DNA from: DASYAN01 sp963727755
Lineage (GTDB): Bacteria; Chloroflexota; Ktedonobacteria; Ktedonobacterales; Ktedonobacteraceae
Assembly: GCA_963727755.1 (NCBI GenBank)
Contig: CAVSHN010000017.1
Location: 400,919-464,918, forward strand
DNA length: 64,000 nucleotides
Direction of reading: 5' to 3'
This document shows, piece after piece, positions 1 to 7,688 of the stretch; position 1 is the stretch's first letter, and every line of letters starts with the position of its first letter. Under the pieces are notes generated by a model, which did no database searches, was not told the DNA's origin, and saw only the letters and a list, made by a program, of their open reading frames with translations. Both the position numbers and the translations under genes were made by a program.

Positions 1-1
1 T

Positions 2-1735
2 GGCAAATCGACCCTGATGAATGCTCTGAATGGCATACGACCAGCTCAATCAGGAGTGGTCTTATATAATGGTCGGGATTACTATCACCATCTGGCAGCT
101 TTTAGCACTCAGCTCGGCTATGTGCCACAGGACGATATTATTCATCGCGACCTCTCAGTCGAACGAGCACTCTACTATGCAGCTAAACTACGTTTGCCCC
201 AGGACTTCACGCCGAAGCAGATCAAAGAGCGCATCAATGAGGTTTTGGAAGATGTTGAGATGAAACATCGTCGCCACCTACTGATTAGCAAGCTTTCTGG
301 TGGACAGCGCAAGCGCGTCTCGATTGCCCTGGAATTGCTAGCTAAACCTAGCGTCTTCTTTCTGGATGAACCTACTTCAGGTCTCGATCCGGGCCTCGAT
401 CGCAAGATGATGCTACTACTACGTAAGTTAGCTGATAAAGGACATACTATCGTTCTAGTTACACATGCGACAAATAATATCAATGCCTGCGATTATATCT
501 GTTTCCTTTGCCAGGGAGGACGACTAGCCTACTATGGACCTCCAAATGAGGCTAAGGCTTATTTTGGCAAGTCGGACTTCGCCGAAATTTATAGTGCTCT
601 GGAGCCAACGGACGATAACCCCAATGTTCCAGCCGAAGCCGAAGCACGCTTCAATCAATCAGCCGACTACCAGCGCTATGTTGTCGAGTCGCTCCAGCAG
701 GGTCCCGTCGGCCAAATCAACTTGAATGCTCCGACGGTAGAGATCACACCTCCCAAACGCGGCAATCCATGGAAACAATTTATCTTGCTCTCGATGCGCT
801 ATCTGGAGCTGATCTTGAATGACAGGGTCAATTTGGCAATTCTACTCTTGCAGGCCCCTGTCATCGGCCTCATCCTCTACTTTTTGATTGCTCATGGAAC
901 CTTTGCTCCCAGCAGTATCGCGACTTGCTTTAATCAGCAAGGTGTAACGGTTCCTTGTCAACAAGTAGTCAACACAATTGTGGCATCGGGCGCATCTAAT
1001 GGCGATAAATTGCTCAATCAGTCAATCGGCGAGGGCTCAGGTGGAGATGCACAGAAGATCCTCTTTATTATGGCTTTTGCAGCTGTCATGTTTGGGTGTA
1101 TTAATGGCGCAAGAGAGATCGTCAAAGAATCAGCCATCTATCAGCGGGAACGAACAGTCAATCTGGGCATTGCTCCTTACCTGTTCTCGAAGATCTTCAT
1201 TTTAGGCATCTTCAGTCTGCTGCAGAGCTTTATTCTCGTCTTCCTGGTTAATCTGAATGAACCTCTTAAACAGCTAGACGGCAATAGCATACTATTTCCG
1301 ACATTTACCGAGATTTATATCTCAATGGCACTGACAGCATTGGCAGGGTTGATGACAGGCCTGTTAATTTCAGCGATTGTACCTAACAATGACCGAGCGA
1401 TGAGCTTGATCCCACTGCCATTGCTGCCACAGGTTATCTTTGCAGGCGTCATCTTCTCGCTCGATCACCCACCATTTCTACAAGCTCTTGGTGCATTCTT
1501 CGCTGCTCGCTGGTCCATGGCTGCCATGGGTTCGACGGTAGGTTTGCATGGGGATAAGCTCAATGCAGATGGTTTTTCTTATGTTGGCATGTTGTTCACG
1601 AAGATCGACCAGAGTTCGGCACATGCAAACGCGGCCTTCCACTTGATCCTCTGCTGGCTAGTACTAGCGCTTATGATTGTAGTGCAGGGCTTTATTATCG
1701 CTTGGATGCTGAAGCGGAAGGATGTACGGAGCTAG
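2..1735 (+). CDS. ABC-2 type transporter, ATPase fused to permease (5' end outside window)
   Basis: The reading frame is open from the first bases, which encode the end of a Walker A loop (GKSTLMN), so the gene starts before the window. The ATPase part then shows the signature LSGGQRKR, the Walker B stretch VFFLDEPTSGLDP and the switch histidine in VLVTHATNN. After a linker of about 100 residues comes a membrane domain with roughly six hydrophobic segments, including the E-rich loop REIVKESAIYQRERTVNLG typical of ABCG/White-type half transporters. The order is ATPase then permease on one chain, as in the ABCG/ABC-2 family, which exports lipids, drugs or polysaccharides. The substrate cannot be told from sequence. 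The gene ends 147 bp before coaBC. Confidence 0.9.
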   Translation, partial: GKSTLMNALNGIRPAQSGVVLYNGRDYYHHLAAFSTQLGYVPQDDIIHRDLSVERALYYAAKLRLPQDFTPKQIKERINEVLEDVEMKHRRHLLISKLSGGQRKRVSIALELLAKPSVFFLDEPTSGLDPGLDRKMMLLLRKLADKGHTIVLVTHATNNINACDYICFLCQGGRLAYYGPPNEAKAYFGKSDFAEIYSALEPTDDNPNVPAEAEARFNQSADYQRYVVESLQQGPVGQINLNAPTVEITPPKRGNPWKQFILLSMRYLELILNDRVNLAILLLQAPVIGLILYFLIAHGTFAPSSIATCFNQQGVTVPCQQVVNTIVASGASNGDKLLNQSIGEGSGGDAQKILFIMAFAAVMFGCINGAREIVKESAIYQRERTVNLGIAPYLFSKIFILGIFSLLQSFILVFLVNLNEPLKQLDGNSILFPTFTEIYISMALTALAGLMTGLLISAIVPNNDRAMSLIPLPLLPQVIFAGVIFSLDHPPFLQALGAFFAARWSMAAMGSTVGLHGDKLNADGFSYVGMLFTKIDQSSAHANAAFHLILCWLVLALMIVVQGFIIAWMLKRKDVRS

Positions 1736-1882
1736 CGGGTTGTCCCGCCTCATCTCATCCCCCCACAGTAGTACTTCTTGGCATGACTATTGCCTCGAAG
1801 TATCATCCTATGCTATCGTAAATGCGGTCTAACCATCATAGGTCTGGCATAACTGAATGCAAATAGGTAGAATATTCTGGCC

Positions 1883-3133
1883 ATGTTACTCAATAGAAGC
1901 ATTATCGTAGGTGTCTGCGGAGGAATCGCGTCATATAAAGCTGTCAATCTCGTTAGTCAATTGCAACAAGCGGGAGCGCTCGTTGATGTGATTATGACCG
2001 AGCAAGCAGAAGAGTTTATCCGCCCGCTCACATTCGCGACCATGAGCCATCGGCCCGTATATAGCAATCTGTGGGAGCCTTCAGGACAAGCCGCCGAATC
2101 TCATATTGCACTAGCAGAAAGGGCCGAGTTGCTTGCGATGGTGCCAGCAACGGCGAACACAATCGCAAAGTTGGCTCATGGTATAGCTGATAATATGCTC
2201 ACAACTGTAGCATTGGCCACCAAAGCTCCCTTGTTACTGGCTCCTACGATGTATAAGGAGATGTATACCCATCCTGCAACCCAAGCTAACCTCGCCTTAT
2301 TGAGTGAGCGTGGTGCTCATATTGTAGAGCCTGAGGTAGGACGACTGGCCTCAGGAGCAGTTGGTCAGGGTCGCTTGCCGGATACAGCAATCCTGCTAGG
2401 GGCCATAGAAATGGTCCTTGGACAACATGGTGATCTCGCTGGCCGCCGGGTAATTGTTACAGCAGGAGGAACTCAAGAGCCCATTGATCCAGTTCGCTAT
2501 ATTAGTAACCGCTCATCAGGAAAAATGGGCTATAGTTTGGCCACAGAAGCGAGGAATCGCGGTGCGCATGTTATATTAATATCAGGACCAGTTGCACTAT
2601 CAGCGCCATATGGGATGGAGCTGCACCACGTTAATACGGCACTTCAAATGCGTGATGCTGTCTACGATCTTATTACTGACGCGGATGTGCTTGTGATGAG
2701 TGCCGCCGTAGCAGACTTCAGCCCAGCTAATCCTGCAAAAAACAAGATCAAGAAAAGCAATACTAAGGGAAGAGGGGATGAAGATGCGGAGACTTTCTCT
2801 ATCAACTTAGCGCAGAGTCCGGATATCCTTGGTGGACTTGCAGATACACTGGAAGGGCCAATGCGGCAGACACAGCGACACCTGATCCGTGTTGGATTTG
2901 CCGCCGAAACTGACAATATCATTACCAATGCACAAAACAAAATGAGTCGCAAACAAGTCGACCTGCTCGTTGCTAATGATGTAACCCGCTTGGATAGCGG
3001 CTTCGGGACAGATACCAATAAGGTGTTTATCTTTCATGCAAATGGTGCGATCGAGGATTTGCCTGTAATGCCGAAAGCTAGCGTTGCAGCAGCAATCTGG
3101 GATCGAATTATTCCACTATTAGAAACAAAGTAA
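1883..3133 (+). CDS. coaBC: Bifunctional phosphopantothenoylcysteine decarboxylase / phosphopantothenate-cysteine ligase
   Basis: This enzyme makes 4'-phosphopantetheine for coenzyme A: CoaB joins cysteine to 4'-phosphopantothenate and CoaC, an FMN enzyme, decarboxylates the product. The N-terminal half has the flavoprotein motifs GVCGGIASYK, SHIALAERAE (active-site His) and VPATANTIAKLAHGIADN. The C-terminal half has AGGTQEPIDPVRYISNRSSG, AAVADF, GFAAET and the KQVDLLVANDV region. Its 416 residues match the usual fused length. The CoaC segment that in E. coli reads ACGDIGPGRM is here ASGAVGQGRL, so the cysteine is serine, and the PAMN motif reads PTMY. These changes may be lineage variants. 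The ATG at 1883 fits the start of the conserved domain. Confidence 0.95.
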   Translation: MLLNRSIIVGVCGGIASYKAVNLVSQLQQAGALVDVIMTEQAEEFIRPLTFATMSHRPVYSNLWEPSGQAAESHIALAERAELLAMVPATANTIAKLAHGIADNMLTTVALATKAPLLLAPTMYKEMYTHPATQANLALLSERGAHIVEPEVGRLASGAVGQGRLPDTAILLGAIEMVLGQHGDLAGRRVIVTAGGTQEPIDPVRYISNRSSGKMGYSLATEARNRGAHVILISGPVALSAPYGMELHHVNTALQMRDAVYDLITDADVLVMSAAVADFSPANPAKNKIKKSNTKGRGDEDAETFSINLAQSPDILGGLADTLEGPMRQTQRHLIRVGFAAETDNIITNAQNKMSRKQVDLLVANDVTRLDSGFGTDTNKVFIFHANGAIEDLPVMPKASVAAAIWDRIIPLLETK

Positions 3134-3153
3134 TTGGGAAGTTGGGAAGTGGT

Positions 3154-3606
3154 ATGAGAAATTTAGTTCTAGAGTTATTGAGTACGAAAAGTACGCAGGA
3201 GGAATCCATGTTGGATCGTGCTGCTAGCGCTGGTTTTGAAGGCATCGCACAGATGCTACTGGAGCAGAAAAAATTAATGGACGCCCTGGAGGCAGAAAAT
3301 CGTGAATTGCGCCGACAGTTAACCGACCTTCGTCGGGGCATAGGCATTGCAGTAATCATCGAGGGCAAGACTATTCAACTTACTACTGAGACTGGAACAT
3401 CAAATACGAGCGGACAAGCTTTACACAGTTTGCAGAACATGCAAGCCACGCCCCCCACAATGCCTGCCACTCCCACTCAGATTAACTATAACAACCAAAC
3501 GAATGGCCGTACTCCTGCAGGCGGGCAACCTTCAGTGAATATCAATAGCGACAAACGCGAGCCAGCCAATGGTCGTAGCCCTCTGGCGGATAGTTTTGTC
3601 CTCTGA
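3154..3606 (+). CDS. Small protein with N-terminal coiled coil and low-complexity tail
   Basis: I do not recognise this gene. The ATG at 3154 is preceded by GGGAAG, a usable ribosome binding site, and lies 20 bp after coaBC, so the two are probably co-transcribed. The 150-residue product has an amphipathic helical first half (LLEQKKLMDALEAENRELRR, then RQLTDLRRG) that should form a short coiled coil. A short beta-like segment (IAVIIEGKTIQL) follows, and then about 75 residues rich in T, N, P, G and Q that look disordered. The start and helical part resemble small scaffold or regulatory proteins, but no family assignment is possible from sequence alone. Confidence 0.6.
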   Translation: MRNLVLELLSTKSTQEESMLDRAASAGFEGIAQMLLEQKKLMDALEAENRELRRQLTDLRRGIGIAVIIEGKTIQLTTETGTSNTSGQALHSLQNMQATPPTMPATPTQINYNNQTNGRTPAGGQPSVNINSDKREPANGRSPLADSFVL

Positions 3607-4055
3607 TTACAGAACACGGCCCAGAAAGTCCCGCTCTTTTAAGACGGGGATGCATGGGCCTACCTTATATAGGGGGAGATCTCAGTCCCTGGCTGGGCGA
3701 GACTTGGCTACGGTCAGGAACTCGACCCCCGTCATGCAGTGGTGGGCTTGTGAGCAACCCGAGCGATGTTTCACAAGCCCACCGGACCAGACACTCAGCT
3801 ACGTAATGAATGAATGCACAGCGGTTGACCCACCTATTGCCCACACAAGACCTGAATGCCCTCGGTAAGTAGCGATAATTCGTGTCCGTTTCCCATTTGT
3901 TTGGTTCTCTTGTCTATTGATCAAAATACTGATATCATGAACTGGACTCCAGTCTCGCTAGAGTTTAAGCATCAATTCTTAGATATACTTCGGTGAGAAA
4001 GCCTTTATAAAGAAAGGCACAGCGTAAAGTGTCCGTATGCAAAAAGGAGAATGAC
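3607..4055. other. 449-bp gene-free stretch with a nested hairpin
   Basis: No convincing gene is present. Near the start lies a nested inverted repeat: GGCCCA at 3618-3623 pairs with TGGGCC at 3655-3660, enclosing CCCG (3630-3633) and CGGG (3645-3648). The inner part (AAAGTCCCG...CGGGGATGCATG) resembles the end hairpins of IS200/IS605-type elements, but no transposase lies nearby. It could equally be an unassigned structured RNA or a terminator-like remnant. A GC-rich stretch to about 3,830 contains the repeated words GGGCTTGTGAG and TTTCACAAGCCC, which could pair. The last 27 bases before the AIM24 gene hold its ribosome binding site AAAGGAGA. Confidence 0.4.
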
Positions 4056-5039
4056 ATGATCTGCCCTCGCTGTCGCACCCAGGTTGCCGACGGCCTTAAG
4101 TTTTGTGGAACCTGCGGCACTCCGCTCCAGGCTAACTATACACCATCCCCACCCGGATCGGGAGATACCCCTTATGGGCCGCCATCAGGCCAGGAAGGTT
4201 ATACACCTCCCAACCAATTTGAGTCATATCGTAATAGCATGCTGGGCAATGCCGTCCCAAAAGCTGAACTACATAACCCCAAGGGACCGTTGCGTGTTGG
4301 CGATACAACGATTACGATCGATGGTGATCTTGTGCCTGTTGTCGATGTCATGCTTGGCAACCAACTGTCTATCTACTTCGAACACCATATTCTGCTCTGG
4401 AAACATCCAGGGGTCCAGCTGGGGTTCAAGTCGCTCAAGGGGGCAGCTAGACGTTTCTTTGCAGGCTTGCAAATCTTCATTACAGAGGCACAAGGGCCAG
4501 GCAATATCTCCTTCTCGCGTGACTCCGTAGGACAGGTTGTGGCGTTGCGCCTTCAGCCGGGGCAAACCGTCGAAGTACGAGAACACCAATTTCTGGTTGC
4601 CACCAGCAATGTTGATTACAACTTTACTTTTATCCAAAGTGCCGCTAACATCCTTTTTAGCCGCACAGGCCTGTTTATTGACCAGTTTACAGCTCGTGGA
4701 AGTGAGGGAATTGTCTTACTCCATGGCTACGGCAATGTCTTCGAGAAGACGTTAGCAGCTGGTGAAACACTAGACATCGAACCCGGTGCTTGGCTTTGGA
4801 AAGATCCCTCGGTCCAGATGCAGGTCACAACGGTAGCTGGTTCACAACGCAGCGGTGGCATCTTGGGCGCGATTGGCGGCTTTATGGCTGGAGCATCAGT
4901 GATGCTTAATCGCTTTATCGGCCCTGGGCGTATCGGTATCCAATCTATGACATACCATCCACCAACCGCAGAAGGAGCACCACGTGCAGGTGGTCAGAAC
5001 AATTTGCGCATCAGCGGTCTGGGCGACATCTTCTCTTGA
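4056..5039 (+). CDS. Zinc-ribbon protein with AIM24 (DUF124) domain
   Basis: The ATG at 4056 is chosen because AAAGGAGA lies 5 bases upstream and the zinc ribbon begins at once (CPRCRTQ, then CGTCG: two CxxC knuckles in the first 30 residues). A proline/glycine-rich linker of about 60 residues follows. The rest, about 230 residues, matches the AIM24/TIGR00266 beta-sandwich family: LSIYFEHHILLWKHPGVQLG and later LHGYGNVFEKTLAAGETLDIEPG. A glycine-rich patch near the end (GGILGAIGGFMAG) is typical of this family. The biochemical function of bacterial AIM24 proteins is not established; the yeast homologue acts in mitochondria. The gene has its own terminator just downstream. Confidence 0.85.
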   Translation: MICPRCRTQVADGLKFCGTCGTPLQANYTPSPPGSGDTPYGPPSGQEGYTPPNQFESYRNSMLGNAVPKAELHNPKGPLRVGDTTITIDGDLVPVVDVMLGNQLSIYFEHHILLWKHPGVQLGFKSLKGAARRFFAGLQIFITEAQGPGNISFSRDSVGQVVALRLQPGQTVEVREHQFLVATSNVDYNFTFIQSAANILFSRTGLFIDQFTARGSEGIVLLHGYGNVFEKTLAAGETLDIEPGAWLWKDPSVQMQVTTVAGSQRSGGILGAIGGFMAGASVMLNRFIGPGRIGIQSMTYHPPTAEGAPRAGGQNNLRISGLGDIFS

Positions 5040-5057
5040 GCTTCTCTTCACTTTTAT

Positions 5058-5092
5058 CCCTGCTATTCCGTCGTGGACATGGCAGGGTTTTT
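5058..5092 (+). terminator. Intrinsic terminator after the AIM24 gene
   Basis: CCCTGC (5058-5063) pairs with GCAGGG (5082-5087), followed by five T residues. It lies 19 bp after the AIM24 stop codon and overlaps the 3' end of the convergent MEDS gene by two bases. Confidence 0.8.
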
Positions 5093-5783
5093 AGCCTACC
5101 GCATTGCTTCCCCTTTCCTTATTAAGGCGTAAGATTTTGAGCATGTATTGTTCTGAGTTCAGGTAAGAGGGGTTACGCTTAATATATTTGCCTACAACCG
5201 AAATGGGATGAAGCTTGATCATTTCCACGACCAGACTAGGTAATAATTTGCTATGGTCATAATGCATTAAAGCAATGATGGGAGCATTTTGAAAGGTAAA
5301 TACCGCATCAGAAGCAGCTTCATATTTCAAAATCTGTTCAGGAGTAGCCTGATCCTTCGCAAGATCTTTTACCAGCCAAGTCATGTCAATCGAAATACGG
5401 ACAGCTTTCCATCCCTCGCGTAGCGCCTGTGCGATGAAGGTCTGGTGCAATGAAAGTAGATAGTACGGATCGAAACGCTTTCCATTTGCCAAAAATACTT
5501 CGCGGTCCTCATGTAAAACCAATTGTCCAGAAACAAGCATGCTCTCGACATCAACATGTAATTTTCTGAGTTCTTCAGTAAGTTCTTTTATTTGTGCAGG
5601 AGCAGCTGCGAAAAGGCACTTTTCTGAAAGAGAGAGTCCCACCCGCATGAGACGCGCCGTCACGCCCGGAATTTCTGTCACCTTGCTATAGAGCTGGCAG
5701 ATATGTGAGCCAGGGGGAATACGCTCTGATTTACCTTCAACACTAAGATCCATAACAACCTGTGAGGCGGGGTCCCATCCCAT
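5091..5783 (-). CDS. MEDS-domain sensor-like protein
   Basis: The 230-residue product resembles the MEDS (DcmR-type sensory) domain. It opens with a short lead, then IPPGSHICQLYSK, the 'G-H-I-C-Y' signature of the family, and RVGLSLSEKCLFAA. A RecA/KaiC-like fold is expected, but I see no clear Walker A motif, so ATP binding is doubtful. MEDS domains are found in regulators of one-carbon metabolism and beside histidine kinases; here there is no attached output domain. An AAAGGAGG sequence lies at about 5,812-5,819, too far from the ATG at 5783 to be certain of that start; an ATG ten codons further in (MDLSVEG) is possible. Confidence 0.7.
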   Translation of the reverse strand: MGWDPASQVVMDLSVEGKSERIPPGSHICQLYSKVTEIPGVTARLMRVGLSLSEKCLFAAAPAQIKELTEELRKLHVDVESMLVSGQLVLHEDREVFLANGKRFDPYYLLSLHQTFIAQALREGWKAVRISIDMTWLVKDLAKDQATPEQILKYEAASDAVFTFQNAPIIALMHYDHSKLLPSLVVEMIKLHPISVVGKYIKRNPSYLNSEQYMLKILRLNKERGSNAVG

Positions 5784-5899
5784 TGATCATGACGATAGGG
5801 CGAAAGCCTCATCCTCCTTTCTGACATCCATACCTGTGTGCTAGAATATTTGACAATATCGATGGGAGAGAGTGCTCAAGCTCCTCCGGGTCTGGTCCG

Positions 5900-6241
5900 C
5901 TAGTTGCACCGTTGGACGAACCGAGCACTACGATTGACCATGATGACAACAAACCAAGCCATTGCTCCAAAGATGATCATCCCAAACATAAACGTGAGCA
6001 GAAGGATCAACGCTAGTTCCTGCATAGAGACAGTTTTGATTATCAGGATAGCTGGTAAGGTAGCAATTGATAGAACAGACGAAAATGCCAATGCCCAAGA
6101 GATAACGACACGTCTGCCCTGGGCACGGGTAAGCGGTTCTTCCCCAGAATAAGGAAAGAGCAGGCGACGGAAAAGTAAGAATCGTGGTCGGTCCTGCATA
6201 ACAGCTACTACTACCCTTCTTGATACCGATACTGTAACCAT
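5900..6241 (-). CDS. Small membrane protein, two predicted membrane segments
   Basis: I do not recognise this 113-residue protein. A basic N-terminus (about 45 residues with RPRFLLFRRLLFPYSGEE) is followed by two hydrophobic segments (about residues 47-67 and 76-100: VISWALAFSSVLSIATL and LALILLLTFMFGMIIFG), giving a small two-helix inner-membrane protein. Its first 31 bases overlap the 3' end of the Nudix gene in another frame, which suggests translational coupling in a two-gene operon. Confidence 0.55.
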   Translation of the reverse strand: MVTVSVSRRVVVAVMQDRPRFLLFRRLLFPYSGEEPLTRAQGRRVVISWALAFSSVLSIATLPAILIIKTVSMQELALILLLTFMFGMIIFGAMAWFVVIMVNRSARFVQRCN

Positions 6242-6732
6242 CGCTGTAGCACATTTTCTGCTTGACAGAGAATATTGACTTCATTCTGATAGGTCAAGCG
6301 TCGATAGGCCTCAGCAAGCGAGAACCATTCTACACGATCATATTCATGATCATGTAATGCGATATCACCACCAATGGCTTTCAATAAGAAATGCCGTACT
6401 TGCTTTTGATAACGGACCCTTTCGCGCACAAAGGAATACGTAATACTCCCAATGTAGGCAATCAATTGGACCTGCAAACCTGTTTCTTCCTGCGCCTCAC
6501 GTATAGCTACTTGCTCAATTGTTTCGCCTGATTGAGGTGTTCCTTTTGGTAAAGCCCAGATTCCACTCTGGCTACGCCCTACTAGGACGACTTCTATGGA
6601 ACTACTATCAGAGACCTGTAGCTGCTGATAGCACATGCCCTTTGCGAATTTATTCTCCGAAGAGCACACTAGAGCTAGGCGGAATACGACACCACCCGCA
6701 GAATAAGCCCGTAAAGTTTGATACCGCTCCAT
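6211..6732 (-). CDS. Nudix hydrolase
   Basis: The 173-residue product carries a complete Nudix box at about residues 64-86: G, five residues, E, seven residues, then REAQEETGL. This binds the divalent metal and hydrolyses a nucleoside diphosphate linked to another group. The strand before it (VVLVGRSQSGIWALPKG) and the later HEYDRVEWFSLAEA are also family-typical. There is an unusual loop of about 20 residues between AGGVVFRLALV and the box. The substrate cannot be predicted. It is the first gene of a minus-strand pair with the small membrane protein. Confidence 0.9.
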   Translation of the reverse strand: MERYQTLRAYSAGGVVFRLALVCSSENKFAKGMCYQQLQVSDSSSIEVVLVGRSQSGIWALPKGTPQSGETIEQVAIREAQEETGLQVQLIAYIGSITYSFVRERVRYQKQVRHFLLKAIGGDIALHDHEYDRVEWFSLAEAYRRLTYQNEVNILCQAENVLQRWLQYRYQEG

Positions 6733-7031
6733 GCTCGCGATGTACCCTCTCTAAACCCATCGAAAGTGCCGCTCTTTCCATGAAATTTCAATGCGAAGTA
6801 GTTTATATAGAGAATGTAGAGTGAGTATAGCGAATGCATCAGTCCGTGTCAAGATAACCCTGGGAGCAAATTGTCCCCCCTTCCCCCTTGATTGGCACAC
6901 CAACTTCCCGGTAGAGTTTTATTAGCACCCTCACCGCAAAGATTGGCTCCGGTGAAATGCTTGGGTACGAGGGTTCAAGAATGTTATTGTATGCACAAAA
7001 ATTCATTACGATGAGATAAGGATGAGACATT

Positions 7032-7688
7032 ATGGAAAATAAAATAGAAAGAAGACACGATGATCCAGGAAGGTCTGAGAGCGGTTCTAAGAAGCCAAGA
7101 GATTTTACGCGTTTTCATGAGAACAAACCAGTTACTTTTTCTGATCGTGAGAAATATCTCGATGAAATGATAGGAAAAGCCCATACTGCGTTGAAAGAAA
7201 TGCATGCTGACAAGCAAGTAGAATATTCTAACTTTGAATTGCTCGACAAACTATTGAAGAGTTGTGGGTCATCTTCCCTATCTGCTCTTGAAAAAAAGGC
7301 TCTCTTTATTAGCAATAAAATAGGAGAAAAGAGGCAAGAAATAGTAGCGATAGATACACAGATAAGCAAGTATAAAGATAGGGAAGGAATTATTTCTGAT
7401 GATATAAGACAACAGAATATTGAAATACCAAATATGATAAGACAACCTCATATTAAAGTGGCATATAGGATAAAGCTTGAATTAGAGCAGATAGAACTCA
7501 AATTAAAACAACTGGACTTGCACCGTAATAAGCGACATCCTCAATATAATAAATGGATATTGGAAAAGGAAAAGAATATTGTTATTAAAGAGAGAGATCT
7601 TCTCTTGGCCACACAGAGGTTCTGCAATCATTTGATAAAGCATGCAGAGAATCCAGAGCAATCATTGCAGAAGCTAGGTGGATCTTAG
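7032..7688 (+). CDS. Helical charged protein, probably the N-terminal part of the following repeat protein
   Basis: I recognise no family. The 218-residue product starts with a basic, probably disordered leader (KIERRHDDPGRSESGSKKPR), followed by charged helices (YRIKLELEQIELKLKQLDLH, EKEKNIVIKERDLLLATQRF). The frame ends 11 bases into the next frame, whose GTG at 7678 follows directly on an in-frame stop and has no good ribosome binding site. Either the two are translated by stop-start coupling, or a one-base frameshift has split a single gene of about 1430 residues. The short leader resembles those of the other repeat proteins in the window in style, not in sequence. Confidence 0.6.
   Translation: MENKIERRHDDPGRSESGSKKPRDFTRFHENKPVTFSDREKYLDEMIGKAHTALKEMHADKQVEYSNFELLDKLLKSCGSSSLSALEKKALFISNKIGEKRQEIVAIDTQISKYKDREGIISDDIRQQNIEIPNMIRQPHIKVAYRIKLELEQIELKLKQLDLHRNKRHPQYNKWILEKEKNIVIKERDLLLATQRFCNHLIKHAENPEQSLQKLGGS

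Noticed and set aside
3569..3868. A 99-residue coding frame on the plus strand
   Set aside because: It overlaps the end of the small coiled-coil gene, has no ribosome binding site and runs through the hairpin region.
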